Shown here: in pieces, positions 35,820 through 44,723 of the stretch
Layout of the letters: each line of letters begins with the position of its first letter
Numbering within the stretch: position 1 is the first letter of the stretch
Assembly: GCA_018265615.1 (NCBI GenBank)
Contig: JABLYX010000013.1
Span: forward strand, 1 to 64,000
Source of the DNA: Lentisphaeria bacterium
GTDB taxonomy: Bacteria; Verrucomicrobiota; Lentisphaeria; Victivallales; Victivallaceae
Direction of reading: 5' to 3'
Length of the DNA: 64,000 nucleotides
Notes under the pieces: generated by a model
Told to the model about the DNA's origin: nothing
The model's database searches: none
The model's input: only the letters and a program-made list of their open reading frames with translations
Made by a program: the position numbers and the translations under genes

Positions 35820-37571
35820 ATGAAACTGCCGATGCTTCTGGCCTGCCTTGCCGCGGGCTGCTCGCTGACGGCCGCCGATTTCCGCGGCCGGGAACTGTTC
35901 GAACGCAACCGCACCGTGCCGGAGGGGATGGGGGTCAACATCCATTTCTTCGATCATGAGCCCGGCATGGACGCCCTGAAATCACTCGGCATGCGCTGGC
36001 TCCGGATGGATATCACCTGGGACCGCGTCGAACGTGAAAAAGGCGTCTACGACTTCTCGCAGGTTGACAAGCTCATGAACGATGCGAAAGCGCGCGGCCT
36101 CCGCGTGCTCGCCATCATCGACTACGCGAACAGGCTTTATGAACCGGAGCAGAAGGTGGTCTCCGATGCCGGGCGCCGGGCTTATGCCGCCTATGCCGCG
36201 GCGCTGGTGCGGCGCTACGCCGGATACGATTGTGTCTGGGAGATCTGGAACGAGCCGAACAACAGCGGTTTCTGGCCCGGCAACAGCCCGGACGAGTACA
36301 TGGATCTGGTGAAAGCCGCGGTCCCGGCGATGCGCGAAGCGGATCCGCAGGCCGTGATCCTCGGCCCGTCGGCCTACCGAGTCGCCCCGGAGTACATGGA
36401 GGCCTGCCTCAAGGCCGGGCTGTTCGATTTTGTCGACGCCGTGAGCTTTCATCCGTACCGCCGCCACCGGCCGGAAGAGGTACTCGACGATGTCGTCGTG
36501 CTGCGTGAACTGATGCGGAAATACCGCGCTCCCGGCCGGGAACTGCCGCCGATCGTCTGCAGCGAGTGGGGATTCAGCGCGACCCAGCACGACGGAGAGA
36601 ACGGGCAGGCGCTGCGGGTGCCGCGCGCGGCGCTGCTTTCGCTCATGGCCGGAATCGATCTTTACATCTACTATGACCTCTGGAACGACGGCGGAGACGC
36701 AACCAACAGCGAACACAATTACGGGTTGTTCACCTCTCCGCCGCTGCTGATGGAGAAACCGGCGGCAACCGCCCTCAAGACGGTCGCGAAGGTGCTCGCC
36801 GGTTTCCGGTTTTCACGCCGGATCGGGGCGGAGGAGAATCCGAACCGCTTCCTGCTCGAATTCGTTTCCTCCTCCGGAGAGAAGCGGTATGCGCACTGGA
36901 GCGATGATGAAAAACAGCACGAATGGCGGATTCCGGCGGAGCTCGGAATGCTCTCCCGCGTCACGATGGCCGGCCAGAGCCGCATCGGCATCTACCGGCC
37001 CGGCGACCTCCTCGTGTCGGGCCCGGAGGTCGAGTACCTGATTCCGGAAGCCGCGAAGCCGGAAAACTGGAAAGTCCTCGGCGTGCTCCTGCCGGCTCCT
37101 TCCGCCGCCGGGCCGTGGCAGGCCGGGCCGGGAGCGGAACAAGCGACCTGCGGAGAGCGCCTGGAAACCGGCGTGCGCGACCTCTCCGGCGCGGTTGACT
37201 ACTGGTTCCGCCCGGAGAAGGAGGATTTCGGCAAAACGATCCTGACCGGCGGGGATCTGGACAAGCCGTTCCCGACGCTTGAGTTCCGGCTTGACGCCGA
37301 AGGGCGCCCGTCGGTACGCCACCGGATCCGGCACGGGCAGAAGTGGCTCGGTGTCATCGGCGCCGGCGAGACCGTGCCGCCGGGCCGCTGGACCCGCATG
37401 ACCTATGCGGCCGGCAGGGAAGGGCGGCGGCTCTATATCAACGGCCAGATGGTTGCGTCGGCCCCCGCGGAGCTCGGCCCGGTTTCGCCCGCGTTCCACA
37501 TCGCCCCGGCTCCGCTGAAAGGCGCGATCGGCCAGCTGAGGGTCATTTCCGGCGACGGGTTCCAGCTCTGA
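35820..37571 (+). CDS. Secreted clan GH-A glycosidase (GH39/GH5-like) with LamG-like tail
   Basis: 583 aa. Signal peptide MKLPMLLACLAAGCSLTAAD. TIM barrel with WLRMDITWDRVEREKGVYDF, the acid/base in EIWNEPNNSGFW (Glu145), HPYRRH, and the nucleophile in CSEWGFS (Glu249). This spacing fits beta-xylosidase-like GH39 or related clan A enzymes. Residues about 450-583 form a LamG/concanavalin-like module (VDYWFRPEK, GRRLYINGQMV). GAGGA before ATG 35820 decides the start over 35790. It has its own promoter and no local regulator. Confidence 0.8.
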   Translation: MKLPMLLACLAAGCSLTAADFRGRELFERNRTVPEGMGVNIHFFDHEPGMDALKSLGMRWLRMDITWDRVEREKGVYDFSQVDKLMNDAKARGLRVLAIIDYANRLYEPEQKVVSDAGRRAYAAYAAALVRRYAGYDCVWEIWNEPNNSGFWPGNSPDEYMDLVKAAVPAMREADPQAVILGPSAYRVAPEYMEACLKAGLFDFVDAVSFHPYRRHRPEEVLDDVVVLRELMRKYRAPGRELPPIVCSEWGFSATQHDGENGQALRVPRAALLSLMAGIDLYIYYDLWNDGGDATNSEHNYGLFTSPPLLMEKPAATALKTVAKVLAGFRFSRRIGAEENPNRFLLEFVSSSGEKRYAHWSDDEKQHEWRIPAELGMLSRVTMAGQSRIGIYRPGDLLVSGPEVEYLIPEAAKPENWKVLGVLLPAPSAAGPWQAGPGAEQATCGERLETGVRDLSGAVDYWFRPEKEDFGKTILTGGDLDKPFPTLEFRLDAEGRPSVRHRIRHGQKWLGVIGAGETVPPGRWTRMTYAAGREGRRLYINGQMVASAPAELGPVSPAFHIAPAPLKGAIGQLRVISGDGFQL

Positions 37572-37640
37572 GACGCCTTCGCGGCCGCGTCGCCCCGGCG
37601 TGGCCGTTTCCTCCACCCGCTCAGACCGGATCGGCGGGAG

Positions 37641-38237
37641 TCACCCGGCCACTTCGCGCCAGATCGCAACGGCCGCGAACACGGCCCCGAGCGCCCACGG
37701 CAGCAGGGCGCGGCGAAACGGAAACGGGGTGTGATCGGTGAAGCCTCCGTTCCGGAAGAGGGCGGCGAACTCATCAAAATCCCGGCCGGCCGGAAATGCT
37801 TCCCGGTAAAACGCACAGACAAACAGCTTGTCGCAGAGCAGAATCAATTCACCGTTTCTGCAATAAAATCCGGTCACGGCCTCCCGGATCGTCAGCTTCG
37901 TCACATTTTCTCCGCGCCGTATCTCGATATACTCATCGGTCAGAAGATATTCTCCCGGGATTTCAAAGGCTTTCATCTGCCGCATCATATTGCGGATCTG
38001 CCTCCACCATGCCGCGAAGCTGATGCGGTCGATTCCCCGGTAATAGAAAATCAATATGGCCAGACCGCCGATTCCGGAAAGCCAGGAGCGTCCGCAAAAA
38101 TACCAGACAATCCACGCCCCGATCAACCCGAGGTCCAGCAGATAGAACTCCCTGATCCGCCTCAGGACGGAATAGTACAGCCGCAGGGTCTGTTTCGCTC
38201 TCTTCTCCCGGGACAAATAGCTGAAACGGATTTCCAT
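37641..38237 (-). CDS. YcxB-like membrane protein
   Basis: 198 aa. Two hydrophobic segments near 36-75 and one at the C-terminus (LLPWALGAVFAAVAIW) flank a domain with GEYLLTDEYIEIRRGENVT and FYCRNGELILLCDKLFVCAF, which resembles the YcxB-like family of unknown function. GGAGATGAGG serves ATG 38237; the longer frame to 38867 covers the TetR promoter on the other strand and is rejected. Not linked to the sugar cassettes. Confidence 0.65.
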   Translation of the reverse strand: MEIRFSYLSREKRAKQTLRLYYSVLRRIREFYLLDLGLIGAWIVWYFCGRSWLSGIGGLAILIFYYRGIDRISFAAWWRQIRNMMRQMKAFEIPGEYLLTDEYIEIRRGENVTKLTIREAVTGFYCRNGELILLCDKLFVCAFYREAFPAGRDFDEFAALFRNGGFTDHTPFPFRRALLPWALGAVFAAVAIWREVAG

Positions 38238-38438
38238 AGCCTCATCTCCATATATTAATGAAAAAACGCTTCGATCCGGAACGGTGTGTGTTTCCCATGC
38301 CGGGGAACGTTTCCCGCCCCCAATCCGGAGAAAGCCCGGAAATTCCATCGTGGAATGAATATAGAGACAAAAACGAGCATTTGCAAGAGGAATCCAGGCG
38401 GAATCCGGAAATTTCATGAGAAATCGGCCGGGCGGCAC

Positions 38439-38488
38439 TTGACAAGTGAACGATCGTTCACTATAGTATGAAGTAAACGATCGTTCAC
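38439..38488 (+). promoter_or_regulatory. TetR promoter with palindromic operators
   Basis: TTGACA (38439-38444), 17 nt, TATAGT (38462-38467). The spacer is almost entirely the perfect 16-bp palindrome GTGAACGATCGTTCAC (38446-38461). A second copy with one mismatch, GTAAACGATCGTTCAC, lies at 38473-38488 over the start site. This is a textbook layout for TetR self-repression. Confidence 0.85.
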
Positions 38489-38510
38489 AACAACAGGAAC
38501 GGATTTTCCG

Positions 38511-39164
38511 ATGACCGGCACCAGAGAAAACATATTGCATACCGCGCTCCGTCTGTTTGCGCGATACGGCTATGAAGGCGTCTCCGTCAGCACCATAGCC
38601 GGAGAGCTGGGCATGACCAAGGGAGCACTGTACCGCCACTATAAAAACAAGCGGGATATATTTGACAGCATCGTGAAGCGCATGTGCCGGATGGACATCG
38701 AGCGGGCCCGGCGTCATGAGGTTCCGCAGGAGACATTCGACAGGGAGCCGCAGGCTTACCGCGGCGCCTCGGCGGACCGGATCCGGGATTTCATTGAGGC
38801 GCAGTTCCACTTCTGGACCGCTGACGAATTCGCCTGCAATTTCCGCAGGATGCTGGCGCTGGAACAATACGGGAACCCGGAAATGGCGGCCCTGTACCGG
38901 CAGATCATGACGGGCGGCCCGGTCAGCTACATGGAAGACCTGTTCCGGGAGATGATGGAAGAGGGCGCCTTAAAGCGGGATGACCCCGGGCAGCTCGCGC
39001 TTGAGTTCCATGCGTCGTTTTATCTGCTGATGGCCCTCTCCGACGCATCGGCGGATCCGGCGGAAAAAAGAAAAATCGCCGCTCGTTTCACCGCACACAT
39101 TGAACGGTTCCTGGAGCGATACGCCACGCACCGGAACAGGCAGCGCCATCCGGCGGATTTATAA
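38511..39164 (+). CDS. TetR-family transcriptional repressor
   Basis: 217 aa. N-terminal helix-turn-helix ILHTALRLFARYGYEGVSVS and GMTKGALYRHYKNKRDIF is typical of TetR. The rest is the helical ligand and dimer domain. It should bind the two GTGAACGATCGTTCAC-type sites in its own promoter and so control itself and the methyltransferase 23 nt downstream. Ligand unknown. Confidence 0.92.
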   Translation: MTGTRENILHTALRLFARYGYEGVSVSTIAGELGMTKGALYRHYKNKRDIFDSIVKRMCRMDIERARRHEVPQETFDREPQAYRGASADRIRDFIEAQFHFWTADEFACNFRRMLALEQYGNPEMAALYRQIMTGGPVSYMEDLFREMMEEGALKRDDPGQLALEFHASFYLLMALSDASADPAEKRKIAARFTAHIERFLERYATHRNRQRHPADL

Positions 39165-39187
39165 AATCGACAGAAGGAGTCTTCACC

Positions 39188-39934
39188 TTGGACATTCCAC
39201 GTATTTTCACCATCACCGAGAGCGCCCACCGCATCCATAACCCGTTCACACCGGAAAAACTCGCCACTCTCGGCGCGGTGCTGCGCCTGAAACCGGGAAG
39301 CCGCATACTTGACCTCGGCAGCGGCTCGGGCGAGATGCTGTGCACCTGGGCGCGGGATTACGGAATCACCGGTACCGGCGTCGACCTGAGCAGCCTGTTC
39401 TCCGAACAGGCCCGGAACCGCGCCGAAGAGCTCGGCGCCGCGGAGCGCGTCAGGTTCATCCACGCAGACGCCACCGGCTATGTCGCCGCCGAGAAAGCCG
39501 ATGTGGCAGCCTGTCTCGGCGCCACGTGGATCGGCGGGGGAGTCGCCGGCACCGTCGGGCTTCTGGCGAAGAGCCTCCGCCCCGGTGGAATCATCCTCAT
39601 CGGTGAACCCTACTGGCTGAAACTGCCGCCGACGGAAGAAATCGCCCGGGGGTGTTCCGCCGGTTCCATCTCCGACTTTCTCCTGCTTCCGGAGCTTGTC
39701 GTCTCTTTCGGCGGCCTCGGCTGGGATGTGGTGGAAATGGTTCTGGCGGACCGGGAGGGCTGGGACCGGTACGAGGCGGCCAAATGGCTCACCATGCGCC
39801 GGTGGCTGGAGGAGAATCCCGGCGACTGCATGGCGGAAGAGGTCCGGGCCCTGCTGACCACGGAACCCGGACGCCATGTCGCATATACGCGCGAATACCT
39901 CGGCTGGGGCGTGTTCGCGCTGATGGCGCGGTAA
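39188..39934 (+). CDS. SAM-dependent methyltransferase
   Basis: 248 aa. Class I fold with RILDLGSGSGEMLCTWAR (motif I), GTGVDLSSLF, RFIHADATGY and a VAACLGATWIGGG strand. The start is TTG 39188 with AAGGAG 8 nt upstream. In the TetR operon, so it is induced when the repressor meets its ligand; such pairs may modify a toxic small molecule. Acceptor unknown. Confidence 0.8.
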   Translation: MDIPRIFTITESAHRIHNPFTPEKLATLGAVLRLKPGSRILDLGSGSGEMLCTWARDYGITGTGVDLSSLFSEQARNRAEELGAAERVRFIHADATGYVAAEKADVAACLGATWIGGGVAGTVGLLAKSLRPGGIILIGEPYWLKLPPTEEIARGCSAGSISDFLLLPELVVSFGGLGWDVVEMVLADREGWDRYEAAKWLTMRRWLEENPGDCMAEEVRALLTTEPGRHVAYTREYLGWGVFALMAR

Positions 39935-39969
39935 CCGCAGCCGCCGGACGCCGACGGCCCGGGGAACCG

Positions 39970-40362
39970 TCACACCCCTCCTTCAGTTCCGATCAGCATA
40001 TACAGTGCGCACAGAAAGCCGAGGGTCGCCATGGCGAGGACTCCCCAGCCCGCCTGAAAGCGGTACGGCCGGAACCGGCTGTCTTCGTGACGGCAGAGCA
40101 TATACAGCGGCCAGACCGTTCCGCTCCCCCAGACGGCCAGAGTGATTGCACACAGGATGACCGTATCGGAGAAGCCTGGAGCGCGTGCCGTACGTGGAAG
40201 CAACATCAGACACCAGGCCAGCGCCGGAGCCAGCCAGGAGCACAGCAGCCACGCGGCCACCCTGCGCTCCGGCCCGCCGGCCAGGCGGGCGACGGCCATG
40301 ATGATTGCACAGTAATACAGGATTCCGGGGACAATCAGCAATATGACAAACAGCATCATCAC
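39970..40362 (-). CDS. Small membrane protein of unknown function
   Basis: 130 aa with about four hydrophobic helices (MLFVILLIVPGILYYCAII, AAWLLCSWLAPALAWCLML, ILCAITLAVWGSGTVWPLYM, LAMATLGFLCALYMLIG). GAGGAAGGG precedes a GTG at 40362, which is followed by two in-frame ATGs that could also start it. No family recognised. Convergent with the methyltransferase. Confidence 0.6.
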   Translation of the reverse strand: MMMLFVILLIVPGILYYCAIIMAVARLAGGPERRVAAWLLCSWLAPALAWCLMLLPRTARAPGFSDTVILCAITLAVWGSGTVWPLYMLCRHEDSRFRPYRFQAGWGVLAMATLGFLCALYMLIGTEGGV

Positions 40363-40578
40363 GGTTCACCCTTCCTCACAAAGTAAATATAGGGACACTG
40401 AGGGACATTTGCAAGGCGCGGCGGGCCCGAATCGCGATTTTCCCCGGATATTCCGCTTCTCCGGCGGGCCGGGGCGATTGATTTCACGCGGTCGGGGCGA
40501 TATATTACTCCAGTGAACAGGCGGCCGGCGTTCCGGGCCGCCGCAACAGCGGCCGGAGAACCGGCCCGGGAGAACAAG

Positions 40579-40812
40579 ATGAACCAGTTGAGCCAATTCT
40601 GCACCTGCCGCTACCTGGACTGCACCCTGCACCCGACGAAGCATGACAAGGGGTGCGCGCCATGTATCGCCAAAAATTTGAAGGCGAAGGAGATGCCGGG
40701 CTGCTTCTTCAACCTGCTCCCCGGTGCTGAGTCCCGTACCGCCGATACGTTTGAAGAGTTCGCGAAGCAGGTTCTCAGGTGCGCCGGAGAAAGCCGGGAT
40801 TCCGGGGAATGA
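40579..40812 (+). CDS. Small cysteine-rich protein (DUF6485-like)
   Basis: 77 aa. The pattern CTCRYLDC, then KGCAPCIAKNL and MPGCFFNLL matches the small cysteine-rich proteins I know as DUF6485, in which the cysteines probably bind metal. Function unknown. GGGAG lies upstream of ATG 40579. Its stop overlaps an ATG that opens a 43-codon frame. Confidence 0.6.
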   Translation: MNQLSQFCTCRYLDCTLHPTKHDKGCAPCIAKNLKAKEMPGCFFNLLPGAESRTADTFEEFAKQVLRCAGESRDSGE

Positions 40813-40940
40813 CACAGGAAGGCGCTTCGCCGGGCCTCTCCTCCGCCTGTTCCGTGACATTCACGGAGTGGAGGCTCGGCAGCTATAAGACGGCGGAGAA
40901 TACCGACTGGCGGCGCGTCACGGGCCGGCCTGAGCGGTGA
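40809..40940 (+). CDS. Possible 43-residue protein coupled to the cysteine-rich gene
   Basis: ATG 40809 overlaps the preceding TGA (ATGA) and opens 43 codons to TGA 40938. The end, FTEWRLGSYKTAENTDWRR, looks protein-like, but there is no known domain and the opposite strand is also open. Low confidence. Confidence 0.25.
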   Translation: MTQEGASPGLSSACSVTFTEWRLGSYKTAENTDWRRVTGRPER

Positions 40941-41049
40941 CGTTCACGAAGCCGCACTGGGCGTTTTCGCCGTCATAACGGCCGGTGGCCGGCTCGTCTC
41001 CGTACCGGCACCAGTGCGATCCCGCGCGCGCTCTCCGGAGGGTGACGCT

Positions 41050-42615
41050 CTACTTTTCCTGTACGGCGGCCTCCCGCAGGTAGCAGCTTGACGTACAGCT
41101 CCACGCATGGCAGGCGCTGTTAATGAGCGCGTCGCCGTAGGGGGAATGGAGGTCGTCGCCCGGAACATACACCTCCCAGAAGGTGTCCGCGCCACGCTCC
41201 ACCATGCCGCCCCAGTAATCCCGTAGCAGGGCTTTGAGCTTGGCGTTCTCCCCGCAGATGCGGTATGCTTCAAGCAGATGGCTGTACAGGTACGGCGTGA
41301 CCGGCGGAACCGCGTCCTTCCGCTGTTCGAGCGACGCGAGGCTCCGCCTGCCCTCCTCCGGCGTGAGGACACCCGCGATGATCATCCAGACCTGAGACGC
41401 GACGGAGACCTGCCGCTCCGGGCCGGAGTGAACCAGCATCGTCGCCGGGTCGAGCATCGCGGCGCGGGCGGCGCGACGGAGGTGTTCGGCGTCCGCTTCG
41501 AAGCGGGTCGCACCGGCGGCGTCGCCGAGCCTCCGGCCGAGCTCCGCAAGCGCCCGCAGTGAACAGATGCAGACCGCCTGGAGCGGCATCGAACGGTCGA
41601 GCGCGGGCTGGTGGTCGATGAACACCCAGTGCCCCGGCTGCGGGACATAGAGTCCGCCGGCCCCGAAATTCCCGCGCTCAAGCTCATATTGGTGGCACGC
41701 GAGCGGATAGAGCCGCCGGGCCGGTTCGGAGCGGCCGTACCAGTTCCAGTGGTCGAGCAGTACGGGCGCGAGCAGCAGCGCATAATCGACCACATGGTTC
41801 CCGCAGCGCGGCACGGGGTGCTCATACACGGCGCCGGGGCAGCGCCCCTCGTCGCTGCTGCATCCCGCAAGCAGATAGAGCGAACGCTCGACCACGTCGG
41901 GACGGCGGAAGCTCACGGCGTTGACCGCCGCTTCGAGCCGCAGGTCGCCGAGCCAGAGCCGCCGGTCCCGTTTCGGACCGTCCTCGAGAACGGTCTGCAT
42001 GCAGTTGCGCAGTGTGCGGATCCCCGTTTCGTCGATCGCCCGGAGCAACCCGTCCGGGGCGGGCCCGGGCGGGAGCTCCCGCCCGGCGGCGGACTCCGCC
42101 TCAAGCACGATATCCCGGATGCGCAGCGCATTGTTCACGCTGAGCACCTCGATCTTCAGATAACGCAGCGAAAAACGGCGCGGCAGCCGGAACTCTCCGG
42201 GCAGCCAGTCAAGGGTGACGACCTCATCCTGCAGCCACGCCCGGCTCAGCGTGCCGCGGTAGCCGGAGAAATCGGCGGCGGCCTCGTACGGCAGCTCCGC
42301 CGCGGTGATCCGCAGCCGGACCGGCGCGTCATTGGGCCCCTCCGCCGCAAGGCCGAGCCGGATGCGGCCGACAGCGGTCTCTCCGAAATCCGCAATCACG
42401 CATTCACCGGCGGCCAGCGCCCGGTGTTCGAGCCCGGCGAACGGCGCAATTCCACGCATCCGCATCCCCTGGAACGCGGCGGAATCCCGGACGCATTCCA
42501 CGAGAGCGCGCGGACGCATCTCCCAACGGTGCAGCTCCGGTGTCAGCTCCCCGGCCAGTTCGAGCCATTCGGCCCGGCGATCGATGGCGGCGAACCGCTC
42601 CTGAAAATCCATCAT
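41050..42615 (-). CDS. GH78-like alpha-L-rhamnosidase, cytoplasmic
   Basis: 521 aa, no signal peptide. A beta-sandwich N-terminal part precedes a six-hairpin domain with LEDGPKRDRRLWLGDLR (about 208-224), the acid-rich motif characteristic of GH78 rhamnosidases, and ends with NSACHAWSCTSSCYLRE. It lacks the usual C-terminal beta domain; the same frame stays open for 43 codons after the TAG. It is divergent from the GntR-type regulator at 42899, whose motif GCCCGATTGG lies inside its promoter. Likely removes L-rhamnose from imported oligosaccharides. Confidence 0.8.
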   Translation of the reverse strand: MMDFQERFAAIDRRAEWLELAGELTPELHRWEMRPRALVECVRDSAAFQGMRMRGIAPFAGLEHRALAAGECVIADFGETAVGRIRLGLAAEGPNDAPVRLRITAAELPYEAAADFSGYRGTLSRAWLQDEVVTLDWLPGEFRLPRRFSLRYLKIEVLSVNNALRIRDIVLEAESAAGRELPPGPAPDGLLRAIDETGIRTLRNCMQTVLEDGPKRDRRLWLGDLRLEAAVNAVSFRRPDVVERSLYLLAGCSSDEGRCPGAVYEHPVPRCGNHVVDYALLLAPVLLDHWNWYGRSEPARRLYPLACHQYELERGNFGAGGLYVPQPGHWVFIDHQPALDRSMPLQAVCICSLRALAELGRRLGDAAGATRFEADAEHLRRAARAAMLDPATMLVHSGPERQVSVASQVWMIIAGVLTPEEGRRSLASLEQRKDAVPPVTPYLYSHLLEAYRICGENAKLKALLRDYWGGMVERGADTFWEVYVPGDDLHSPYGDALINSACHAWSCTSSCYLREAAVQEK

Positions 42616-42661
42616 TCATCACCCTTCCCATAATGAAACACCCATTTGCTCTTTGCCGTTT

Positions 42662-42680
42662 AATATAGCCGCCCGATTGG
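42662..42680 (-). promoter_or_regulatory. Operator motif in the rhamnosidase promoter
   Basis: On the minus strand TATATT (42667-42662) is the likely -10, with no good -35. GCCCGATTGG (plus strand 42671-42680) lies in the spacer and repeats exactly at 42859-42868 in the regulator promoter. Confidence 0.5.
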
Positions 42681-42814
42681 AATTCGCATCGGTTTTCCGG
42701 ATCGAAACCGGAATTTTCAGACGATTTCCGCAAAAAATATTCCGGTTTCCTGTATGATACAGGGATTTCCCGTTTTTTCCGGAAAATTATTTTCGAAGAT
42801 TTTTCGATTCCCTC

Positions 42815-42877
42815 TTGACATTGCCCTGCTTTTATCGTATAATTAATCTCATACGGAAGCCCGATTGGTAGCCCGAT
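42815..42877 (+). promoter_or_regulatory. Consensus promoter with direct-repeat operator for the GntR-type regulator
   Basis: TTGACA (42815-42820), 17 nt, TATAAT (42838-42843): exact consensus. AGCCCGAT occurs at 42858-42865 and 42870-42877, 12 bp apart, just after the start site. The layout parallels the 4954 promoter. Confidence 0.7.
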
Positions 42878-42898
42878 TTCAATGACAAGGTATGATTT

Positions 42899-43924
42899 AT
42901 GGCCTCGGCAAACGACAAAAAGCGCGACAGCGCCCGCATGCAGGTCCGGCGGTATGTGATGGACCTGATCTACCGGCACTCCGGCGAAGCCGTGCGCCTC
43001 CCGTCGAACAAAGACCTGGCGGAGGAGCTCGGGATCGCCCGCAGTACGGCGCAGCTTGAGTTGAAGTGCCTGCTTGAAGAGGGGTTCCTCGAAACGCGGC
43101 ACGGAATCGGCACGTTCGCGGTTCCCCGGGCCGGCAGCCACAGCTTCGAGGCTCCGCTGATCGGGATCCTCGACGGCGACGGCAAGATCATCTACGAGCC
43201 GTTTTACCGCTGGACGCTGCGCTCCCATATCGGCATCGAACTTGCGAAGCTCCCGGCGACGATTCAGGAGGTCCGGCTGTTTTCGGAGCGGGAGAACGAC
43301 CTGTTTGAAGAACTGCGGAGCATCAGGTGCGACATGCTCGTCTGCATCGAGCCTTCGCCGAAGCTCGTGCCGCTTCTGCAGAAACTGCAGGCGTGTTACC
43401 CGGTGCTGACCGCCGACTCCACGGTTCCCGGAATTGCAGGCGTGGAGCTTGACCGCCGCCGGAAAGGAGTCGCACTCGGGAAAGCCCTGCTTGCCGACGG
43501 CCGCCGGAATATCATTTTCTCACAGAACCGGCGCTATCGCGAAACGACCTTCCGCGGCTGCCGCGACACCTTCGCCGCCGCCGGGATCGCCATCCCCGAA
43601 GCGCATTTCTTCGACCGGGAGCCCGAGCGGCTTGAGGAGCTGCTGCGGAGCGGTTTCCGTCCGGACGCCGTCGTCCCGAGCCTCGAAAGCGCCGACGCGA
43701 TCACCGCACTGCTGCGCAGGTACGGGATCGATCTGAACCGGGAGTGCCGCCTCGCAACCTTCATGTTCAAACCGAAGATGGCAGAGCCGGTCATGCTGTT
43801 TGATTTCCCGTTCGCGGAATTCGGCCGCCGGGTCGCCGGAGAGGTAAAAAAACGCCTCGAAAATCCGGCTCTTCCGCCGGAACAGCTCATATTCGACGTC
43901 GATTACCCCATGCATATCGTATAA
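42899..43924 (+). CDS. GntR-type winged-helix regulator with LacI-like ligand domain
   Basis: 341 aa. Winged helix VRLPSNKDLAEELGIARSTAQ and LEEGFLETRHGIGTFAV, then a LacI-like sugar-sensing domain. Same design as the protein at 5023. It begins the operon with the pseudopilin (43941), the Asp-box protein and the epimerase-like protein, and it faces the rhamnosidase. The shared GCCCGATTGG motif suggests it controls both directions. Ligand perhaps a rhamnose-containing oligosaccharide (inference). Confidence 0.85.
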   Translation: MASANDKKRDSARMQVRRYVMDLIYRHSGEAVRLPSNKDLAEELGIARSTAQLELKCLLEEGFLETRHGIGTFAVPRAGSHSFEAPLIGILDGDGKIIYEPFYRWTLRSHIGIELAKLPATIQEVRLFSERENDLFEELRSIRCDMLVCIEPSPKLVPLLQKLQACYPVLTADSTVPGIAGVELDRRRKGVALGKALLADGRRNIIFSQNRRYRETTFRGCRDTFAAAGIAIPEAHFFDREPERLEELLRSGFRPDAVVPSLESADAITALLRRYGIDLNRECRLATFMFKPKMAEPVMLFDFPFAEFGRRVAGEVKKRLENPALPPEQLIFDVDYPMHIV

Positions 43925-43940
43925 TTACAGGGAGAACACC

Positions 43941-44705
43941 ATGAAAAAACCATTCACACTGATTGAATTGCTGGTCGTAATCGCGATCATCGCAATCCTG
44001 GCCGCAATGCTTCTGCCCGCCCTGAACCAGGCGCGGGAGCGCGCCCGTTCGACAAGCTGCCTGAACAACATCAGGCAGCAGGGCAGCGGCATGGGTTTCT
44101 ACATGGCGGACTTCAACGGCTTTGCGACGGCGCCGGTTCCCGCCTCCGGCAGCACTTTCATCCATACGAACTTCTCCACGGCGACCTATGTCGGCAACAG
44201 CTGGGACATGCTGTGGGGGCGCTATCTCTACTCCATCCCCGACACAAAGGCGTACTGGACGCTGCGGGGGCGCTGCAAAAGCTTCACCTGCCCCTCCGAC
44301 CCTGCGAAGCTCAGCAATGCGGGCTGGAACCGCCTGAGCTACGGGATCGTCGTACCGTGGATGGGCGATGCGGGCGGAAACAGTTCCCCGAAACCGGTTC
44401 CGTCGATCCGCAGGCCCTCCTCCGCCTATATCGCCGCGGAGACGGATTATCAAAAGCTGAACGGCACGGGCGAACGGTTCGAGGAGAGCTATATGGGGTA
44501 CTTCTACAACAAATGCTACTCCTGGCTGATCAGCTCGTACGACATCGGTCCCAATCACAACGGCACGGCGAGCATCCTGTACGCGGACGGCCACGCCGCG
44601 TCGAAAACCAACTGGCGCGGCGGCCCGAAGTACCGCAGTCCGGTCGGCGCCACCTACGCCAGCCAGAGCTTCGAAAACGCCGTCACCCAGGCGAGCGACT
44701 ACTGA
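43941..44705 (+). CDS. Prepilin-like protein (pseudopilin) 3
   Basis: 254 aa. MKKP then FTLIELLVVIAIIAILAAML, Glu at position 5; the residue before Phe is Pro. C-terminal motif PNHNGTASILYADGHA. AGGGAG upstream. Lies 16 nt after the regulator and 18 nt before the secreted Asp-box protein. Confidence 0.85.
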   Translation: MKKPFTLIELLVVIAIIAILAAMLLPALNQARERARSTSCLNNIRQQGSGMGFYMADFNGFATAPVPASGSTFIHTNFSTATYVGNSWDMLWGRYLYSIPDTKAYWTLRGRCKSFTCPSDPAKLSNAGWNRLSYGIVVPWMGDAGGNSSPKPVPSIRRPSSAYIAAETDYQKLNGTGERFEESYMGYFYNKCYSWLISSYDIGPNHNGTASILYADGHAASKTNWRGGPKYRSPVGATYASQSFENAVTQASDY

Positions 44706-44723
44706 ACAGAAGAAAGGGACGCC

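Noticed and set aside
37641..38867. 408-codon version of the YcxB-like protein
   Set aside because: The extra N-terminus covers the TetR promoter and operator region; GGAGATGAGG supports the start at 38237.
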